Numbered from the stretch's first letter, positions 43,034-52,492 are shown. The stretch: 64,000 nt of DNA from Aquipseudomonas ullengensis (GCF_014174475.1 NZ_JACJUD010000001.1:186001-250000); one strand, 5' to 3'. Numbers and translations are program-made. Notes: generated from the sequence alone by a model not told the origin.

Positions 43034-43072
43034 TTCTCCACACCCAGTAGTCTCGACGCTACGTGGTGCTCC

Positions 43073-43103
43073 ACGGCAGGTGCGCAAGCCCTGCCGTTTT
43101 TTT
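43073..43103 (+). terminator. Rho-independent terminator after the hydrolase gene
   Basis: ACGGCAGG pairs with CCTGCCGT (loop of nine) followed directly by a run of T. This is the clearest intrinsic terminator in the window and marks the right end of the catabolic cluster on the plus strand. Confidence 0.9.
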
Positions 43104-43208
43104 ATTGGTGGCTCCCACGCTCCTGCGTGGGCACCCAACCCTGGAACGTCCCGTCCCCACAGACGCTGCGCCTCTGTAGACGAAAGCCCTTTTGCCCCCT
43201 TCTCGGCC

Positions 43209-44150
43209 TCAAATTTGCTGGTTGCGATACTGCCTGGGCGACATGGACATGCGCTCGCGGAAGGCCTGGCGGAACACCCGATCGGACTGATAACCCACTG
43301 CCGAGGCGATATGCGCCACTGAGTCCGTGCCGCCGCGCAACCGTTCAGCGGCCAGGCTGATGCGCCAAGCGTTGAGGTAGTCGATGGGCGACTGGCCAAT
43401 CAGACGACAGAAGCGCGCGGCGAAGGTAGAGCGCGACAAGTTGGCGGCCGCAGCCAGCAGCGCCACGCTCCACTTGCGCTCGGGCACCTCATGGATGGCG
43501 AGCAAAGCCTTGCAGATGTACGGGTCTTGCAGACCCTTCATCCAGCCGGGAGAAAAACTCTGGTCGGTGAGGATATAGCTGCGCAGCAGACCGACCACTA
43601 TCAACTCGGCCATGTGCTTGGCCACCGCGTAATAACCCGGTTTGTCGTCGGCCAACAGCGCCTCAATGGCCGGGCGAATCTGACTGAGGATGCTGGCGTC
43701 GCCGTCGCGCAGGACGATGAAATCCGGCAGGCCCGCCAGCACGAAGGCTCCCTGGCCGCTCTGGATGCTGAACGCCAGCCCAAGCAAGCGGCACAGCTCG
43801 CCGCCGCCGCCATGCACGACGGAAATCGCCGACCCAGGCTGCACGCTGCGGTCTAGTCGGGGCGAGCGCGGCTCGCTCCAGTTCAGTTCGCTCAGGTCAG
43901 TGGTGGCGACGCCCAGTCGCGAGAGGAGGCGGCACTCACCACCGCGCGGCGCCAACAAGGTGTCGCCCTTGGCGAGGTGTAGAACCTGCCCTGTGGCGGC
44001 CTCCACCACGAAGCGCCCCTCGGTGACGATAAAGCAGAAGCCGGGCCGGTAGTCGCGTACGTGCACGCCCCAGGGCTCCGACAAGTGCCAGCTAGAGATG
44101 CTGGTCGACTCGATCTTCAGCATCGTCAGGAAGTGGCTAAGTAAGTCCAT
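43209..44150 (-). CDS. AraC-family regulator (cupin_6 type)
   Basis: This 313-residue regulator has an N-terminal AraC_binding/cupin_6 domain (EPWGVHVRDYRPGFCFIVTEG, LAKGDTLLAPRG) and a C-terminal double helix-turn-helix: VALLAAAANLSRSTFAARF near 225 and VAHIASAVGYQSDRVFRQAF near 275, ending SPRQYRNQQI. It is divergent from the FAD monooxygenase gene at 44261 across about 110 bases and most likely controls it. The ATG at 44150 is used; a GTG one codon before is possible. No strong ribosome binding site is visible. The effector is unknown. Confidence 0.85.
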   Translation of the reverse strand: MDLLSHFLTMLKIESTSISSWHLSEPWGVHVRDYRPGFCFIVTEGRFVVEAATGQVLHLAKGDTLLAPRGGECRLLSRLGVATTDLSELNWSEPRSPRLDRSVQPGSAISVVHGGGGELCRLLGLAFSIQSGQGAFVLAGLPDFIVLRDGDASILSQIRPAIEALLADDKPGYYAVAKHMAELIVVGLLRSYILTDQSFSPGWMKGLQDPYICKALLAIHEVPERKWSVALLAAAANLSRSTFAARFCRLIGQSPIDYLNAWRISLAAERLRGGTDSVAHIASAVGYQSDRVFRQAFRERMSMSPRQYRNQQI

Positions 44151-44260
44151 CACGGCACACGACTAAGAGTATTCATCCGAAAAGTAAGATAGAAACGCAT
44201 TTTTTGTCCAGGCATAAACCTCCAGAATTCCCGCACAACAACAAATCGAGGGATATGCAA

Positions 44261-45493
44261 ATGAGCGCCGACCCTAGCCTTCAATGGCGTGCTGGAAAAC
44301 GAGTAGCTGTGATCGGAGCGGGGCCAGGCGGCGTTTCCACCGCGCTGGCCCTGCAGCAGCAAGGCTTCGACGTGCGAGTCTTCGAGAAGCAGCCGGAGCC
44401 GAGACCGCTGGGCGGTGCCGTGCTGCTGAGCGTGCCGGTGCTTGCGGTGCTGCGCCATTACGGCGTCGACCTGAGCAACTTCGGCTCGTTCACGGTCACC
44501 GAATTCCGTAACAGTAAAAACCGCCTGCGCTCGCGCCTGCCTTTCAATCAGTCCGTGGAACAGTCCTTTGGCATCAAGGGCTGGCACTACGGCATGCTGC
44601 GCGCCAACGCGTTCGCGCGGATGATGGAACTCATGCCCGCAGGGATGCTCGTGCCCAATTCGGACTTTGACCACTACACGCAGACGCCGGATGGGGTGAC
44701 CGTCACCTTCAAGGATGGGAAGACCATTGAGGCCGACATCCTGGTTGGCGCCGACGGCATCCGCTCCGGCGTGTCGCGCCAGGCCTTCGGCGAGCCTGAA
44801 CTGTTCCATGTAGGCCTGCGCGTCTGGCTGGCCTGGTGCAACCCCATCGACGGAATTCCCGCGCAGACCGGACGGATCATCCACTCGCACAAGTACCAGG
44901 CCAGCTTCTTTCCCATGCTGCACGACGGCAAGCCGGGCTACGAATGGTGGGTGGTGGAACCCTGCGAGGAAAACGCCCCGGCACCGGCGGACATCGCCGG
45001 CCACATCGGCCAGATCCTGCGCAACTTCCCCGACCCGCTACCGCGCCTTATGCAGTCCACCAACCTGGAAACCCAGATGTTCAAGTGGGACATCTACAAC
45101 CGCCCCTCGCTACAGCAGTGGAGCAGTGGCCGTGTGGTCTGCCTGGGCGACGCCGTACACCCGGTCTCCCCCTACGCCGCCTATGGCATGGGCATGGCCA
45201 TTGAGGATGGCTATTTCCTGGCCAAGGCGTTAGCCGGCGCTGACCTGAGCGACCCTCGGCAGATTACCAATAGCTTCCACGGTTTCGAGTCGCAGCGAGT
45301 GGCCTACGTCAACCACCACGTAGAGTTCGCCAGGAAACTCGGCAATGCCTTCCACAAGTTGCCCTACCCTCTGGCCAAGCTGCGCAACTTCGTCTTCGAC
45401 CACACCGGCATTCTTGACCGGATGATTCGCCGCGATTACCTCGCCGACGCGGAGAAGATGTCGCTGATGATGCAGGAGCTGCACCAGGCCTAA
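44261..45493 (+). CDS. FAD-dependent monooxygenase (salicylate/hydroxybenzoate hydroxylase-like)
   Basis: This 410-residue flavoprotein has VAVIGAGPGGVSTALALQQQ at residues 14-33, the DG motif VGADGIRSGVSRQAF near 160-174, and VVCLGDAVHPVSPYAAYGMG near 290-309. It belongs to the UbiH/NahG-like class that hydroxylates aromatic acids or related rings. Its control is probably by the divergent AraC gene; it has no copy of the A-E element, so I treat it as separate from the LysR cluster. I chose the ATG at 44261 because GAGGG lies eight bases before; an ATG at 44255 is too close to it. The substrate cannot be read from the sequence. Confidence 0.85.
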   Translation: MSADPSLQWRAGKRVAVIGAGPGGVSTALALQQQGFDVRVFEKQPEPRPLGGAVLLSVPVLAVLRHYGVDLSNFGSFTVTEFRNSKNRLRSRLPFNQSVEQSFGIKGWHYGMLRANAFARMMELMPAGMLVPNSDFDHYTQTPDGVTVTFKDGKTIEADILVGADGIRSGVSRQAFGEPELFHVGLRVWLAWCNPIDGIPAQTGRIIHSHKYQASFFPMLHDGKPGYEWWVVEPCEENAPAPADIAGHIGQILRNFPDPLPRLMQSTNLETQMFKWDIYNRPSLQQWSSGRVVCLGDAVHPVSPYAAYGMGMAIEDGYFLAKALAGADLSDPRQITNSFHGFESQRVAYVNHHVEFARKLGNAFHKLPYPLAKLRNFVFDHTGILDRMIRRDYLADAEKMSLMMQELHQA

Positions 45494-45631
45494 AGCGGGC
45501 CCTGGAGCATGATGAGACTGCCGGCTGGGTTGCTGAAAACCGGGTCTCACCGCGCAACCACCCGCACCACGCCCTGGGCAAACGCCGGATACCTGTCATG
45601 GGTATTCGGCGTTTTGCTGCGCAGGCAAACC

Positions 45632-45683
45632 GTAGGGCGGGTGAAACCCGCGTATCCAGCGACGCGGGTTTCACCCGCCCTAC
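45632..45683. repeat. Large palindrome of the GTAGGGCGGG family
   Basis: Two 21-base arms, starting GTAGGGCGGGTGAAACCCG and ending CCCGCCCTAC, are perfect inverted copies separated by ten bases. It lies between convergent or tandem genes and may act as a terminator for the FAD monooxygenase gene. Confidence 0.75.
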
Positions 45684-45840
45684 CGTATTGACCCAACCGA
45701 TTATCGGCTCGCCCCGACTTGCCCTGCCATACGCGCCCGGCTGTGCCATACCCAATAGACGCGGGTGAGCGTCAGGGCCACGAAAACCAGCCCAATCCAT
45801 CCCAGCCCCTGAACCCTCATCACGCCCAAAAGCACCCAGG

Positions 45841-46009
45841 GTTGCACCTACAAAATGCAGTACCCAACAAAAGGCGCAACCCGATAAAGACCATGAGACT
45901 CACGCATCTCAAGGCCTGCAGTACAGATGAAGAGGATGCAACGACAGATAAATCCAGCAGCCGCAGATTCTGACGAACGCACCCGCATTACGGGTTGCAC
46001 CTAGTTGCA
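45841..46009. promoter_or_regulatory. Putative PutA operator sites (GTTGCA)
   Basis: GTTGCA occurs at 45841-45846, 45994-45999 and 46004-46009, the last two ten bases (one helical turn) apart and both within GGTTGCACCT-like repeats. GTTGCA is the core motif bound by the ribbon-helix-helix domain of E. coli PutA. The sites upstream of putA suggest autorepression released by proline. Confidence 0.65.
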
Positions 46010-46077
46010 CCTAAAGTTATTCGCGGTTTACTCTTCTGCCACGCGCCACCCGCGCACCAGCCCAGATAGGAAAACCA

Positions 46078-49000
46078 ATGGCCACCACCACCCTTGGCGT
46101 AAAACTCGACGACGCTACCCGCGAGCGCCTGAAGCAAGCTGCCCAATCCCTTGATCGCACGCCGCACTGGCTGATCAAGCAAGCGATCTTCAACTATCTG
46201 GAGCAGGTCGAAGGTGGTCTGACCCCGGCCGAGCATTCCGGCCTGGCCGCCGCTGCCGGCGAAGAGTCGATTGACTCGCTGAGCGAGCAGGGCCTGCAGG
46301 TCTTCCTCGATTTCGCCGAGAGCATCCTGCCGCAATCGGTGCTGCGCGCCGCCATCACCTCCGCCTATCGCCGCCCGGAAATCGAGGCGCTGCCGATGCT
46401 GCTGGAGCAGGCCCGGCTGCCGAAAGAGCAAGCCGAGGCCACCCAGAAGATGGCCCTTGGCATCGCCGAGAAGCTGCGTAACCAGAAGACCGCCAGCGGC
46501 CGCCAGGGCCTGGTGCAGGGGCTGCTGCAGGAGTTCTCGCTGTCGTCCCAGGAAGGTGTCGCGCTGATGTGCCTGGCCGAGGCGCTGCTGCGCATTCCGG
46601 ACAAGGCCACCCGCGATGCGCTGATCCGCGACAAGATTGCCAACGGCAACTGGAGCCAGCACCTCGGCCAGAGCCCGTCGATGTTCGTCAACGCCGCCTC
46701 CTGGGGCCTGCTGATCACCGGCAAGCTGGTGTCCACCCACAACGAGGCCGGCCTGTCCTCCTCACTCAACCGCCTGATCGGCAAGAGCGGCGAGCCGGTG
46801 ATCCGCAAGGGCGTGGACATGGCCATGCGCCTGATGGGCGAGCAGTTCGTCACCGGTGAAACCATCGGCGAAGCCCTGGCCAACGCCAGCACCACCGAAG
46901 CCAAGGGCTTCCGCTATTCCTACGACATGCTCGGCGAGGCCGCACTGACCGAGGCCGACGCCAAGCGCTACCTGGCTTCCTACGAGCAGGCCATCCATGC
47001 CATCGGCAAGGCCTCCCACGGTCGCGGTATCTACGAAGGCCCGGGCATCTCGATCAAGCTCTCCGCCCTGCACCCGCGCTACAGCCGCGCCCAGTACGAG
47101 CGGGTGATGGACGAGCTGTACCCGATCCTGCTCGGCCTGACCAAGCTGGCCAAGCAGTACGACATCGGCCTCAACATCGACGCCGAAGAAGCCGATCGCC
47201 TGGAAATCTCCCTCGATCTGCTCGAGCGCCTGTGTTTCGCCCCGGAACTGGCCGGCTGGAACGGCATCGGCTTCGTCATCCAGGCCTACCAGAAGCGCTG
47301 CCCGTACGTGATCGACTACGTCATCGACCTGGCCAAGCGCAGCCGCCACCGCCTGATGATCCGCCTGGTGAAGGGTGCCTACTGGGACAGCGAGATCAAG
47401 CTGGCCCAGGTCAACGGCCTGGAAGGCTACCCGGTGTACACCCGCAAGCCGTACACCGACATTTCCTACATCGCCTGCGCGCGCAAGCTGCTGGCCGTAC
47501 CGGAAGCCATCTACCCGCAGTTCGCCACCCACAACGCCCACTCGCTGTCGGCCATCTACCAGATCGCCGGGCAGAACTACTACCCGGGCCAGTACGAGTT
47601 CCAGTGCCTGCACGGCATGGGCGAGCCGCTGTACGAGCAGGTGGTGGGCAAGGTCGCCGACGGCAAGTTCAACCGTCCATGCCGCATCTACGCCCCGGTC
47701 GGCAGCCATGAAACGCTGCTCGCCTACCTGGTCCGTCGCCTGCTGGAAAACGGCGCCAACACCAGCTTCGTCAACCGCATCGCCGACCAGAGCATCTCGC
47801 TGAATGACCTGGTCCTCGACCCGGTGATCCAGGTCGAGCAGATGGCCGCCCAGGAAGGCGCTGTCGGCCTGCCGCACCCACGCATCCCGCTGCCGCGTGA
47901 CCTGTACGGCAGCGCCCGCGCCAACTCCAGCGGCATCGACCTGGCCAACGAACACCGCCTCGGCTCGCTGTCCTCGGCACTGCTGAGCAGCACCAACACT
48001 GCCTACGTCGCCGCGCCAATGCTCGGCGGCGACCTGCCAGCCCCTGGCCCGGCCGAGCCGGTGCGCAATCCGGCGGATCAGCGTGACCTGGTCGGTCATG
48101 TGCATGAAGCCAGCGAGGCGGACATCAAGAGTGCAATCCTCTGCGCCCAGTCCAGCGGGCCGATCTGGCAGTCGACCCTGCCGGCCGAGCGCGCCGCCGT
48201 ACTGGACCGCGCCGCCGACCAGATGGAAGCGGAAATCCAGCAACTGATGGGCCTGCTGGTACGCGAGTCCGGCAAGACCTTCGCCAACGCCATCGCCGAA
48301 GTGCGCGAGGCCGTGGACTTCCTGCGCTACTACGCCGCCCAGGCGCGTGACTACTTCAGCAACGACAGCCACCGCCCACTGGGCCCGGTGGTGTGCATCA
48401 GCCCGTGGAACTTCCCACTGGCGATCTTCAGCGGCCAGGTTGCCGCGGCCCTCGCCTCCGGTAACACCGTGCTGGCCAAGCCGGCCGAGCAGACTCCGCT
48501 GATCGCCGCCCAGGCCGTGCGCATCCTCCTCGAAGCCGGCGTACCGGCCGGTGCCGTGCAACTGCTGCCGGGCCGTGGCGAAACCGTCGGCGCCCGCCTG
48601 ATCGGTGACGAGCGCGTGCGTGGCGTGATGTTCACCGGCTCCACCGAAGTCGCCGGCATCCTCCAGCGCAATATCGCTGGCCGCCTCGACGCCCAGGGCC
48701 GCACCATCCCGCTGATCGCCGAGACCGGCGGCCTCAACGCGATGATCGTCGACTCCTCGGCCCTCGCCGAGCAGGTGGTGGTCGACGTGGTCAACTCCGC
48801 CTTCGACAGCGCCGGCCAGCGTTGCTCGGCCCTGCGCGTACTCTGCGTGCAGGCTGACGTAGCCGACCGCGTGGTGGAAATGCTCAAGGGCGCCATGGCC
48901 GAATACCGCATGGGTTCGCCGGAGCGCCTGAGCACCGATATCGGCCCGGTGATCGACGCCGAAGCCAAGACCAACATCGAGCAGCACATCGAGAAGATGC

Positions 49001-50016
49001 GCGCCAAGGGCCGCAAGGTGTTCCAGAACGCCCGCGCCAGCGGCGACGAGATCAAGCGCGGCACCTTCGTCATGCCAACCCTGATCGAACTGGACAGCTT
49101 CGACGAGATGCAGCGCGAAATCTTCGGCCCGGTGCTGCACCTGGTGCGCTACCAGCGCAGCGACCTCGGCACCCTGCTGCAACAGATCAACGACAGCGGC
49201 TACGGCCTGACCCTCGGCGTGCACACGCGCATCGACGAAACCATCGCCCAGGTGGTGGACAGCGCCCACGTCGGCAACCTGTACGTGAACCGCAACATCG
49301 TCGGCGCCGTGGTTGGCGTGCAGCCGTTCGGTGGTGAAGGCCTGTCCGGTACCGGCCCGAAAGCCGGCGGCCCGCTGTACCTCTATCGCCTGCTGTCGAC
49401 CCGCCCACAGGAAGCGGTGGCCCAGCAACTCAAGGGCGACAACGTGCAGCCACTGCCACGTCCGGCCGAGCAGGAAAAATCCCTGCACGCCCTCAACGAC
49501 TGGGCCGGCAAGCACGACAAGGCCCTGGCCGCGCTGTGCGCCCAGTACGCCGAGCTGGCGCAGAGCTACACCTGCCACGTGCTCAACGGCCCGACCGGCG
49601 AACGCAACACCTACAGCCTGCTGCCGCGTGAGCGCGTGCTGAATCTCGCCGAGGAGCGTGGCGACCTGCTCGCGCAACTGGCCGCGACCCTGGCCGTGGG
49701 CAGCCGCGCACTGTGGCTGGAAAGCCAGCGCGAACTGTTCGCCAGCCTGCCGAAAGAGGTGCAGAAACGCATCGACCTGGTGGCTGACTGGACCAGCGTG
49801 GATGCCGAGTTCGACGCCATCCTGCACCACGGTGATTCCGACCAGTTGCGTGAAGTCAGCCAACTGGCGGCCCAGCGCAAGGGTGCGATCATCGGCGTGC
49901 ACGGGCTGAACAAGGGTGAAACCGATATCGCCCTGGAACGCCTGCTGATCGAACACGCACTGAGCGTCAACACCGCAGCGGCCGGCGGCAACGCCAGCCT
50001 GATGACCATCGGCTGA
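46078..50016 (+). CDS. putA: Trifunctional PutA: DNA-binding proline dehydrogenase and P5C dehydrogenase
   Basis: PutA turns proline into glutamate in two steps and, in long forms, represses its own gene. The 1312 residues fit the trifunctional class. The N-terminus (TTTLGVKLDDATRERLKQAA, residues 3-22, to about 45) is a ribbon-helix-helix DNA-binding domain. The proline dehydrogenase barrel covers roughly 190-560, with RLVKGAYWDSEIKLAQ near 425-440. The glutamate semialdehyde dehydrogenase domain covers roughly 640-1120, with Glu in IAETGGLNAMIVD near 882 and catalytic Cys in FDSAGQRCSALRVL near 917. A C-terminal tail follows. It needs FAD and NAD, and is peripheral at the membrane when catalytic. 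TAGGAAAA precedes the start. No putP is present here. Confidence 0.96.
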   Translation: MATTTLGVKLDDATRERLKQAAQSLDRTPHWLIKQAIFNYLEQVEGGLTPAEHSGLAAAAGEESIDSLSEQGLQVFLDFAESILPQSVLRAAITSAYRRPEIEALPMLLEQARLPKEQAEATQKMALGIAEKLRNQKTASGRQGLVQGLLQEFSLSSQEGVALMCLAEALLRIPDKATRDALIRDKIANGNWSQHLGQSPSMFVNAASWGLLITGKLVSTHNEAGLSSSLNRLIGKSGEPVIRKGVDMAMRLMGEQFVTGETIGEALANASTTEAKGFRYSYDMLGEAALTEADAKRYLASYEQAIHAIGKASHGRGIYEGPGISIKLSALHPRYSRAQYERVMDELYPILLGLTKLAKQYDIGLNIDAEEADRLEISLDLLERLCFAPELAGWNGIGFVIQAYQKRCPYVIDYVIDLAKRSRHRLMIRLVKGAYWDSEIKLAQVNGLEGYPVYTRKPYTDISYIACARKLLAVPEAIYPQFATHNAHSLSAIYQIAGQNYYPGQYEFQCLHGMGEPLYEQVVGKVADGKFNRPCRIYAPVGSHETLLAYLVRRLLENGANTSFVNRIADQSISLNDLVLDPVIQVEQMAAQEGAVGLPHPRIPLPRDLYGSARANSSGIDLANEHRLGSLSSALLSSTNTAYVAAPMLGGDLPAPGPAEPVRNPADQRDLVGHVHEASEADIKSAILCAQSSGPIWQSTLPAERAAVLDRAADQMEAEIQQLMGLLVRESGKTFANAIAEVREAVDFLRYYAAQARDYFSNDSHRPLGPVVCISPWNFPLAIFSGQVAAALASGNTVLAKPAEQTPLIAAQAVRILLEAGVPAGAVQLLPGRGETVGARLIGDERVRGVMFTGSTEVAGILQRNIAGRLDAQGRTIPLIAETGGLNAMIVDSSALAEQVVVDVVNSAFDSAGQRCSALRVLCVQADVADRVVEMLKGAMAEYRMGSPERLSTDIGPVIDAEAKTNIEQHIEKMRAKGRKVFQNARASGDEIKRGTFVMPTLIELDSFDEMQREIFGPVLHLVRYQRSDLGTLLQQINDSGYGLTLGVHTRIDETIAQVVDSAHVGNLYVNRNIVGAVVGVQPFGGEGLSGTGPKAGGPLYLYRLLSTRPQEAVAQQLKGDNVQPLPRPAEQEKSLHALNDWAGKHDKALAALCAQYAELAQSYTCHVLNGPTGERNTYSLLPRERVLNLAEERGDLLAQLAATLAVGSRALWLESQRELFASLPKEVQKRIDLVADWTSVDAEFDAILHHGDSDQLREVSQLAAQRKGAIIGVHGLNKGETDIALERLLIEHALSVNTAAAGGNASLMTIG

Positions 50017-50035
50017 GTTCCGCGACTGCAATCAC

Positions 50036-50114
50036 GGTGGAAAATGCTGCGCAGTTTTCCACCCTACCCGGCCATGACCGCCGTGTAGGGTGGATAACGC
50101 TCTGCTTATCCACC
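50036..50114. repeat. Composite REP-like repeat, copy 1
   Basis: Two palindromes occur in tandem: GGTGGAAAATGCTGCGCAG...TTTTCCACCCTAC and GTAGGGTGGATAACGC...CTTATCCACC. The same pair is at 52973-53049 and, inverted, at 60708-60786. Confidence 0.75.
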
Positions 50115-50481
50115 ATCGGCTGCAGCCAAACACCAAGCAGAAAGCCTGTTGAAAGGTTGGCGCGGCATCCTTGCCCTGCTCATCTACGGTGCACGGCACC
50201 CAGCGCGGGGAACTCGCGCCAGGTGCCACACCCCGGTGTCCACAGCGGCCTTTGCGCCGCTCGCCACCAACCGCAGCACACCCAAGCTCGGGGGCTTACC
50301 CGCCCGGTGCCGCGTCTTCCCTCTCGACACCCTCGGTGTCAGCACCAGCCTACCCGGCCAGTGCCCTGGTGGGGCCACAAGCCCCGCTAGCCCCTTCCCT
50401 CGCTACGCCGCTCAACCGGCAGCCAACGTAGGCTGGCGTAGAGCGCAGCGAAACCCAGCGCGGCCTACCACGCCGTGCGCC
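50115..50481. other. Intergenic region with repeat-like remnants
   Basis: About 370 bases after the composite repeat contain no clear gene. A GTAGGCTGGCGTAGAGCGCA segment near 50428 resembles another Pseudomonas intergenic repeat family. Frames here are proline- and arginine-rich and carry no domain. Confidence 0.45.
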
Positions 50482-50868
50482 TTATGCCGCCGCTCGCGTG
50501 GCGTGGAACGAACTGATCTGCCAGCCCTGCGCACCGCGCACCCAGACCTGGGTGGCGAAGCCTTCGCCACGGATCGACTGGTCGCCACCGCGCTTTTGCA
50601 GGGTGTTGCACTGCGGCCCGGTCATCACCGCCAGCGCCTCGCCATAGAAACGGATCTGCAGCTCGCCCCGCTCGATGGCCAGGTACTGCACGGCGCTGCG
50701 CGCATAGTCCAGGTAATCGGCCTTGCCCTGCACCAGGCCAGTGGTGTGCACGTACACCAGGTCATCGGCGAACAGCTCGGCGACGCGCCCGTGGTCTTCT
50801 TCAACCAGCGCGCGGCGGCGCTCCTGTTCCAGGGCAAGCAGTTCGGTTTTTACGCTGTGATCAGTCAT
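50482..50868 (-). CDS. SnoaL/DUF4440-like (NTF2 fold) protein
   Basis: This 128-residue protein has the small NTF2-like cone fold: LLALEQERRRALVEEDHGRV, then LFADDLVYVHTTGLVQGKAD near 32-51 and FATQVWVRGAQGWQISSFHATR at the end. DUF4440/SnoaL-like proteins act as isomerases, cyclases or binding proteins on polyketide- or steroid-like rings. A copy of the 42-bp element (E, 50928-50969) lies 60 bases upstream and points at this gene, linking it to the catabolic regulon. It could act on a bicyclic or chalcone-like intermediate. That is inference from the element and fold only. Confidence 0.82.
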   Translation of the reverse strand: MTDHSVKTELLALEQERRRALVEEDHGRVAELFADDLVYVHTTGLVQGKADYLDYARSAVQYLAIERGELQIRFYGEALAVMTGPQCNTLQKRGGDQSIRGEGFATQVWVRGAQGWQISSFHATRAAA

Positions 50869-50927
50869 CGGTAGTGCTCTCGGTGATGGGACGAGCGCGC
50901 ACCATAGAGGCCTCGTCAGCGGCGGAA

Positions 50928-50969
50928 AAAATCGCCAATTTCAATGCCAACCATCGGCATTCGCGATAC
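50928..50969 (-). promoter_or_regulatory. Regulatory element E, between the SnoaL-like and amidohydrolase genes
   Basis: CCATCG-N7-CGATAC lies at 50951-50969. On the minus strand it reads GTATCG-N7-CGATGG, then TTGG, 12 bases and CGATTTT toward the SnoaL-like gene start at 50868. The spacing is the same as in A-D. It is the most degenerate copy at the distal box but the geometry is exact. Confidence 0.68.
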
Positions 50970-51140
50970 CCGCGCGGCAAAACCGCACGCAACCTGCAAG
51001 CCACGCCGCATCTGCCCTGCAGCAGCTATCGACGCCATCAATGGCTGGCCATCGATGCAATCTGCTGGTGGCGCCAACGCCCCGCGCCCTAGCCTCGTGC
51101 CGCATAACCCACATCACAAAAACAGCACAGCGAAACGACC

Positions 51141-52490
51141 ATGAGCGCCCTGCACCTGCACTGCCAGACCCTGTTCGACAGCACCAGCCTCGCCACCCGC
51201 CAGCAACAGACCCTGATCGTCGAAAACGGCCTGTTCAGCTACGTCGGCCCGCGCGCCTCGGCACCCGCGCCGCAACCCGGAGACAGCGTGGTGGATGCCG
51301 GCGACAACTTCGTCATGCCCGGCCTGATCGACGTGCACACGCACCTGGCCTTCGGCAACGCGCAGAGCGAAGAAGACATCGATATCTGGACCACCGACGA
51401 ATTCCGCGCCCTGCGCGGCATGTTCTTCGCCCAGCATGTGCTCGCCGCCGGCGTCACCAGCATGGTCTGCCCCGGAGACAGCGGTCAGCTGAGCATCGCC
51501 GTGCGCAACGCGATTGCTGCCGGCATGTTCGAAGGCCCGCGCATCGCCGCCAGCAGCCGGGTGATCACCAACCGGCAGAGCCTCAACGACTGGTTCCCCA
51601 GCCGCGTTGGAACCCCGGAATACTTCACCGCCGCCCTGGTCACCAGCCGTACCGAGGCGATTGCCGAGATTCGCAAGCAAGCCAAAGACGGCGTCGACCT
51701 GATCAAGATTGCCATGGACGGCACCTTCCGCCGCCCCAACGGTGAAATCATCGCCGCCTTCACCGCCGCAGAAACCTACGAGATGGTCGAGGAAGCCCAC
51801 CGCCTCGGCTGCAAGGTGGCGACCCACGCCTACGGCCGCGAAGCAGTGATGTACGCAGCCAAGGCCGGGGTCGACCTGGTGTTCCACGCCTTCTATATGG
51901 ACGACGCCTGCATCGAAGCGCTGCTGGAAGCCGGCAGCATTCTCGCGCCGACCATGACCTTTCCGCAGAACACCGTGGACTTCTGCCAGCCCCACGACCC
52001 AGCGATCACCACCGGTTACGCCGGCTACTGCGCACGCACCCTGGAGGTGGGCTCGGCGGTGCTCAAGCGCGCCAAGGCTGCCGGCATCCCGTTCGCCTGT
52101 GGCAGCGACAGCGGCTTTGCCGTCACCCCGTACGGCGAATGGCATGCCCGCGAACTGGAACTGCTGGTCACCCGCCTCGGCTTCACCCCGGCCGAAGCCC
52201 TGTATGCCGCCACCAACGTCGGTGCGCGCTGCATGCCGCGCGGCGAAACACTCGGCACGCTGGAAGTGGGCAAGCAGGCGGACTTCCTCCTGCTCGATGG
52301 CTCGCCGCTGGACGACATCCGCATCCTCCAGGACCGCTCGCGCCTCAAGGCGGTGTACAAGGCCGGCCAACCGGTGAAGCTGGAGCGCAGCCCGTACAAC
52401 CCCAAGCAGGTGTCCGACTTCAACTCGCTGAAGTGGACCGACCTCTACACCCGCGACCGCGTCGCCCAACTGGGTAAATGGAGCCTGTGA
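51141..52490 (+). CDS. Imidazolonepropionase-like amidohydrolase
   Basis: This 449-residue amidohydrolase has the metal-site landmarks of the family: VMPGLIDVHTHLAFG near residue 58-72 (H-x-H), LIKIAMDGTF near 190 (Lys position), KVATHAYGREA near 230 (His), LVFHAFYM near 252 (His) and FACGSDSGF near 325 (catalytic Asp). Enzymes of this group hydrolyse amides or cyclic imides and lactone-like rings. It overlaps or abuts the GlcG-like gene, so they are co-transcribed. Its upstream region includes element E, though that copy points the other way. Substrate unknown; an amide or lactone of the local aromatic pathway is possible. Confidence 0.87.
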   Translation: MSALHLHCQTLFDSTSLATRQQQTLIVENGLFSYVGPRASAPAPQPGDSVVDAGDNFVMPGLIDVHTHLAFGNAQSEEDIDIWTTDEFRALRGMFFAQHVLAAGVTSMVCPGDSGQLSIAVRNAIAAGMFEGPRIAASSRVITNRQSLNDWFPSRVGTPEYFTAALVTSRTEAIAEIRKQAKDGVDLIKIAMDGTFRRPNGEIIAAFTAAETYEMVEEAHRLGCKVATHAYGREAVMYAAKAGVDLVFHAFYMDDACIEALLEAGSILAPTMTFPQNTVDFCQPHDPAITTGYAGYCARTLEVGSAVLKRAKAAGIPFACGSDSGFAVTPYGEWHARELELLVTRLGFTPAEALYAATNVGARCMPRGETLGTLEVGKQADFLLLDGSPLDDIRILQDRSRLKAVYKAGQPVKLERSPYNPKQVSDFNSLKWTDLYTRDRVAQLGKWSL

Positions 52491-52492
52491 GC

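Larger units (their letters stand above)
45494..46077. other. Intergenic region before putA
   Basis: This 584-base gap contains a large palindrome (45632-45683) and the putA control region with GTTGCA boxes. I see no convincing gene; a frame at 45719-45973 has no domain, no good ribosome binding site and an odd composition. Confidence 0.55.

Noticed and set aside
45719..45973. A possible 84-residue protein before putA
   Set aside because: It overlaps the putA control region with GTTGCA boxes and has no domain or convincing ribosome binding site.
46762..50031. A 1089-codon open frame antisense to putA
   Set aside because: The plus strand encodes an unmistakable PutA. The antisense translation has the same low-complexity Val/Gly/His pattern and no ribosome binding site.
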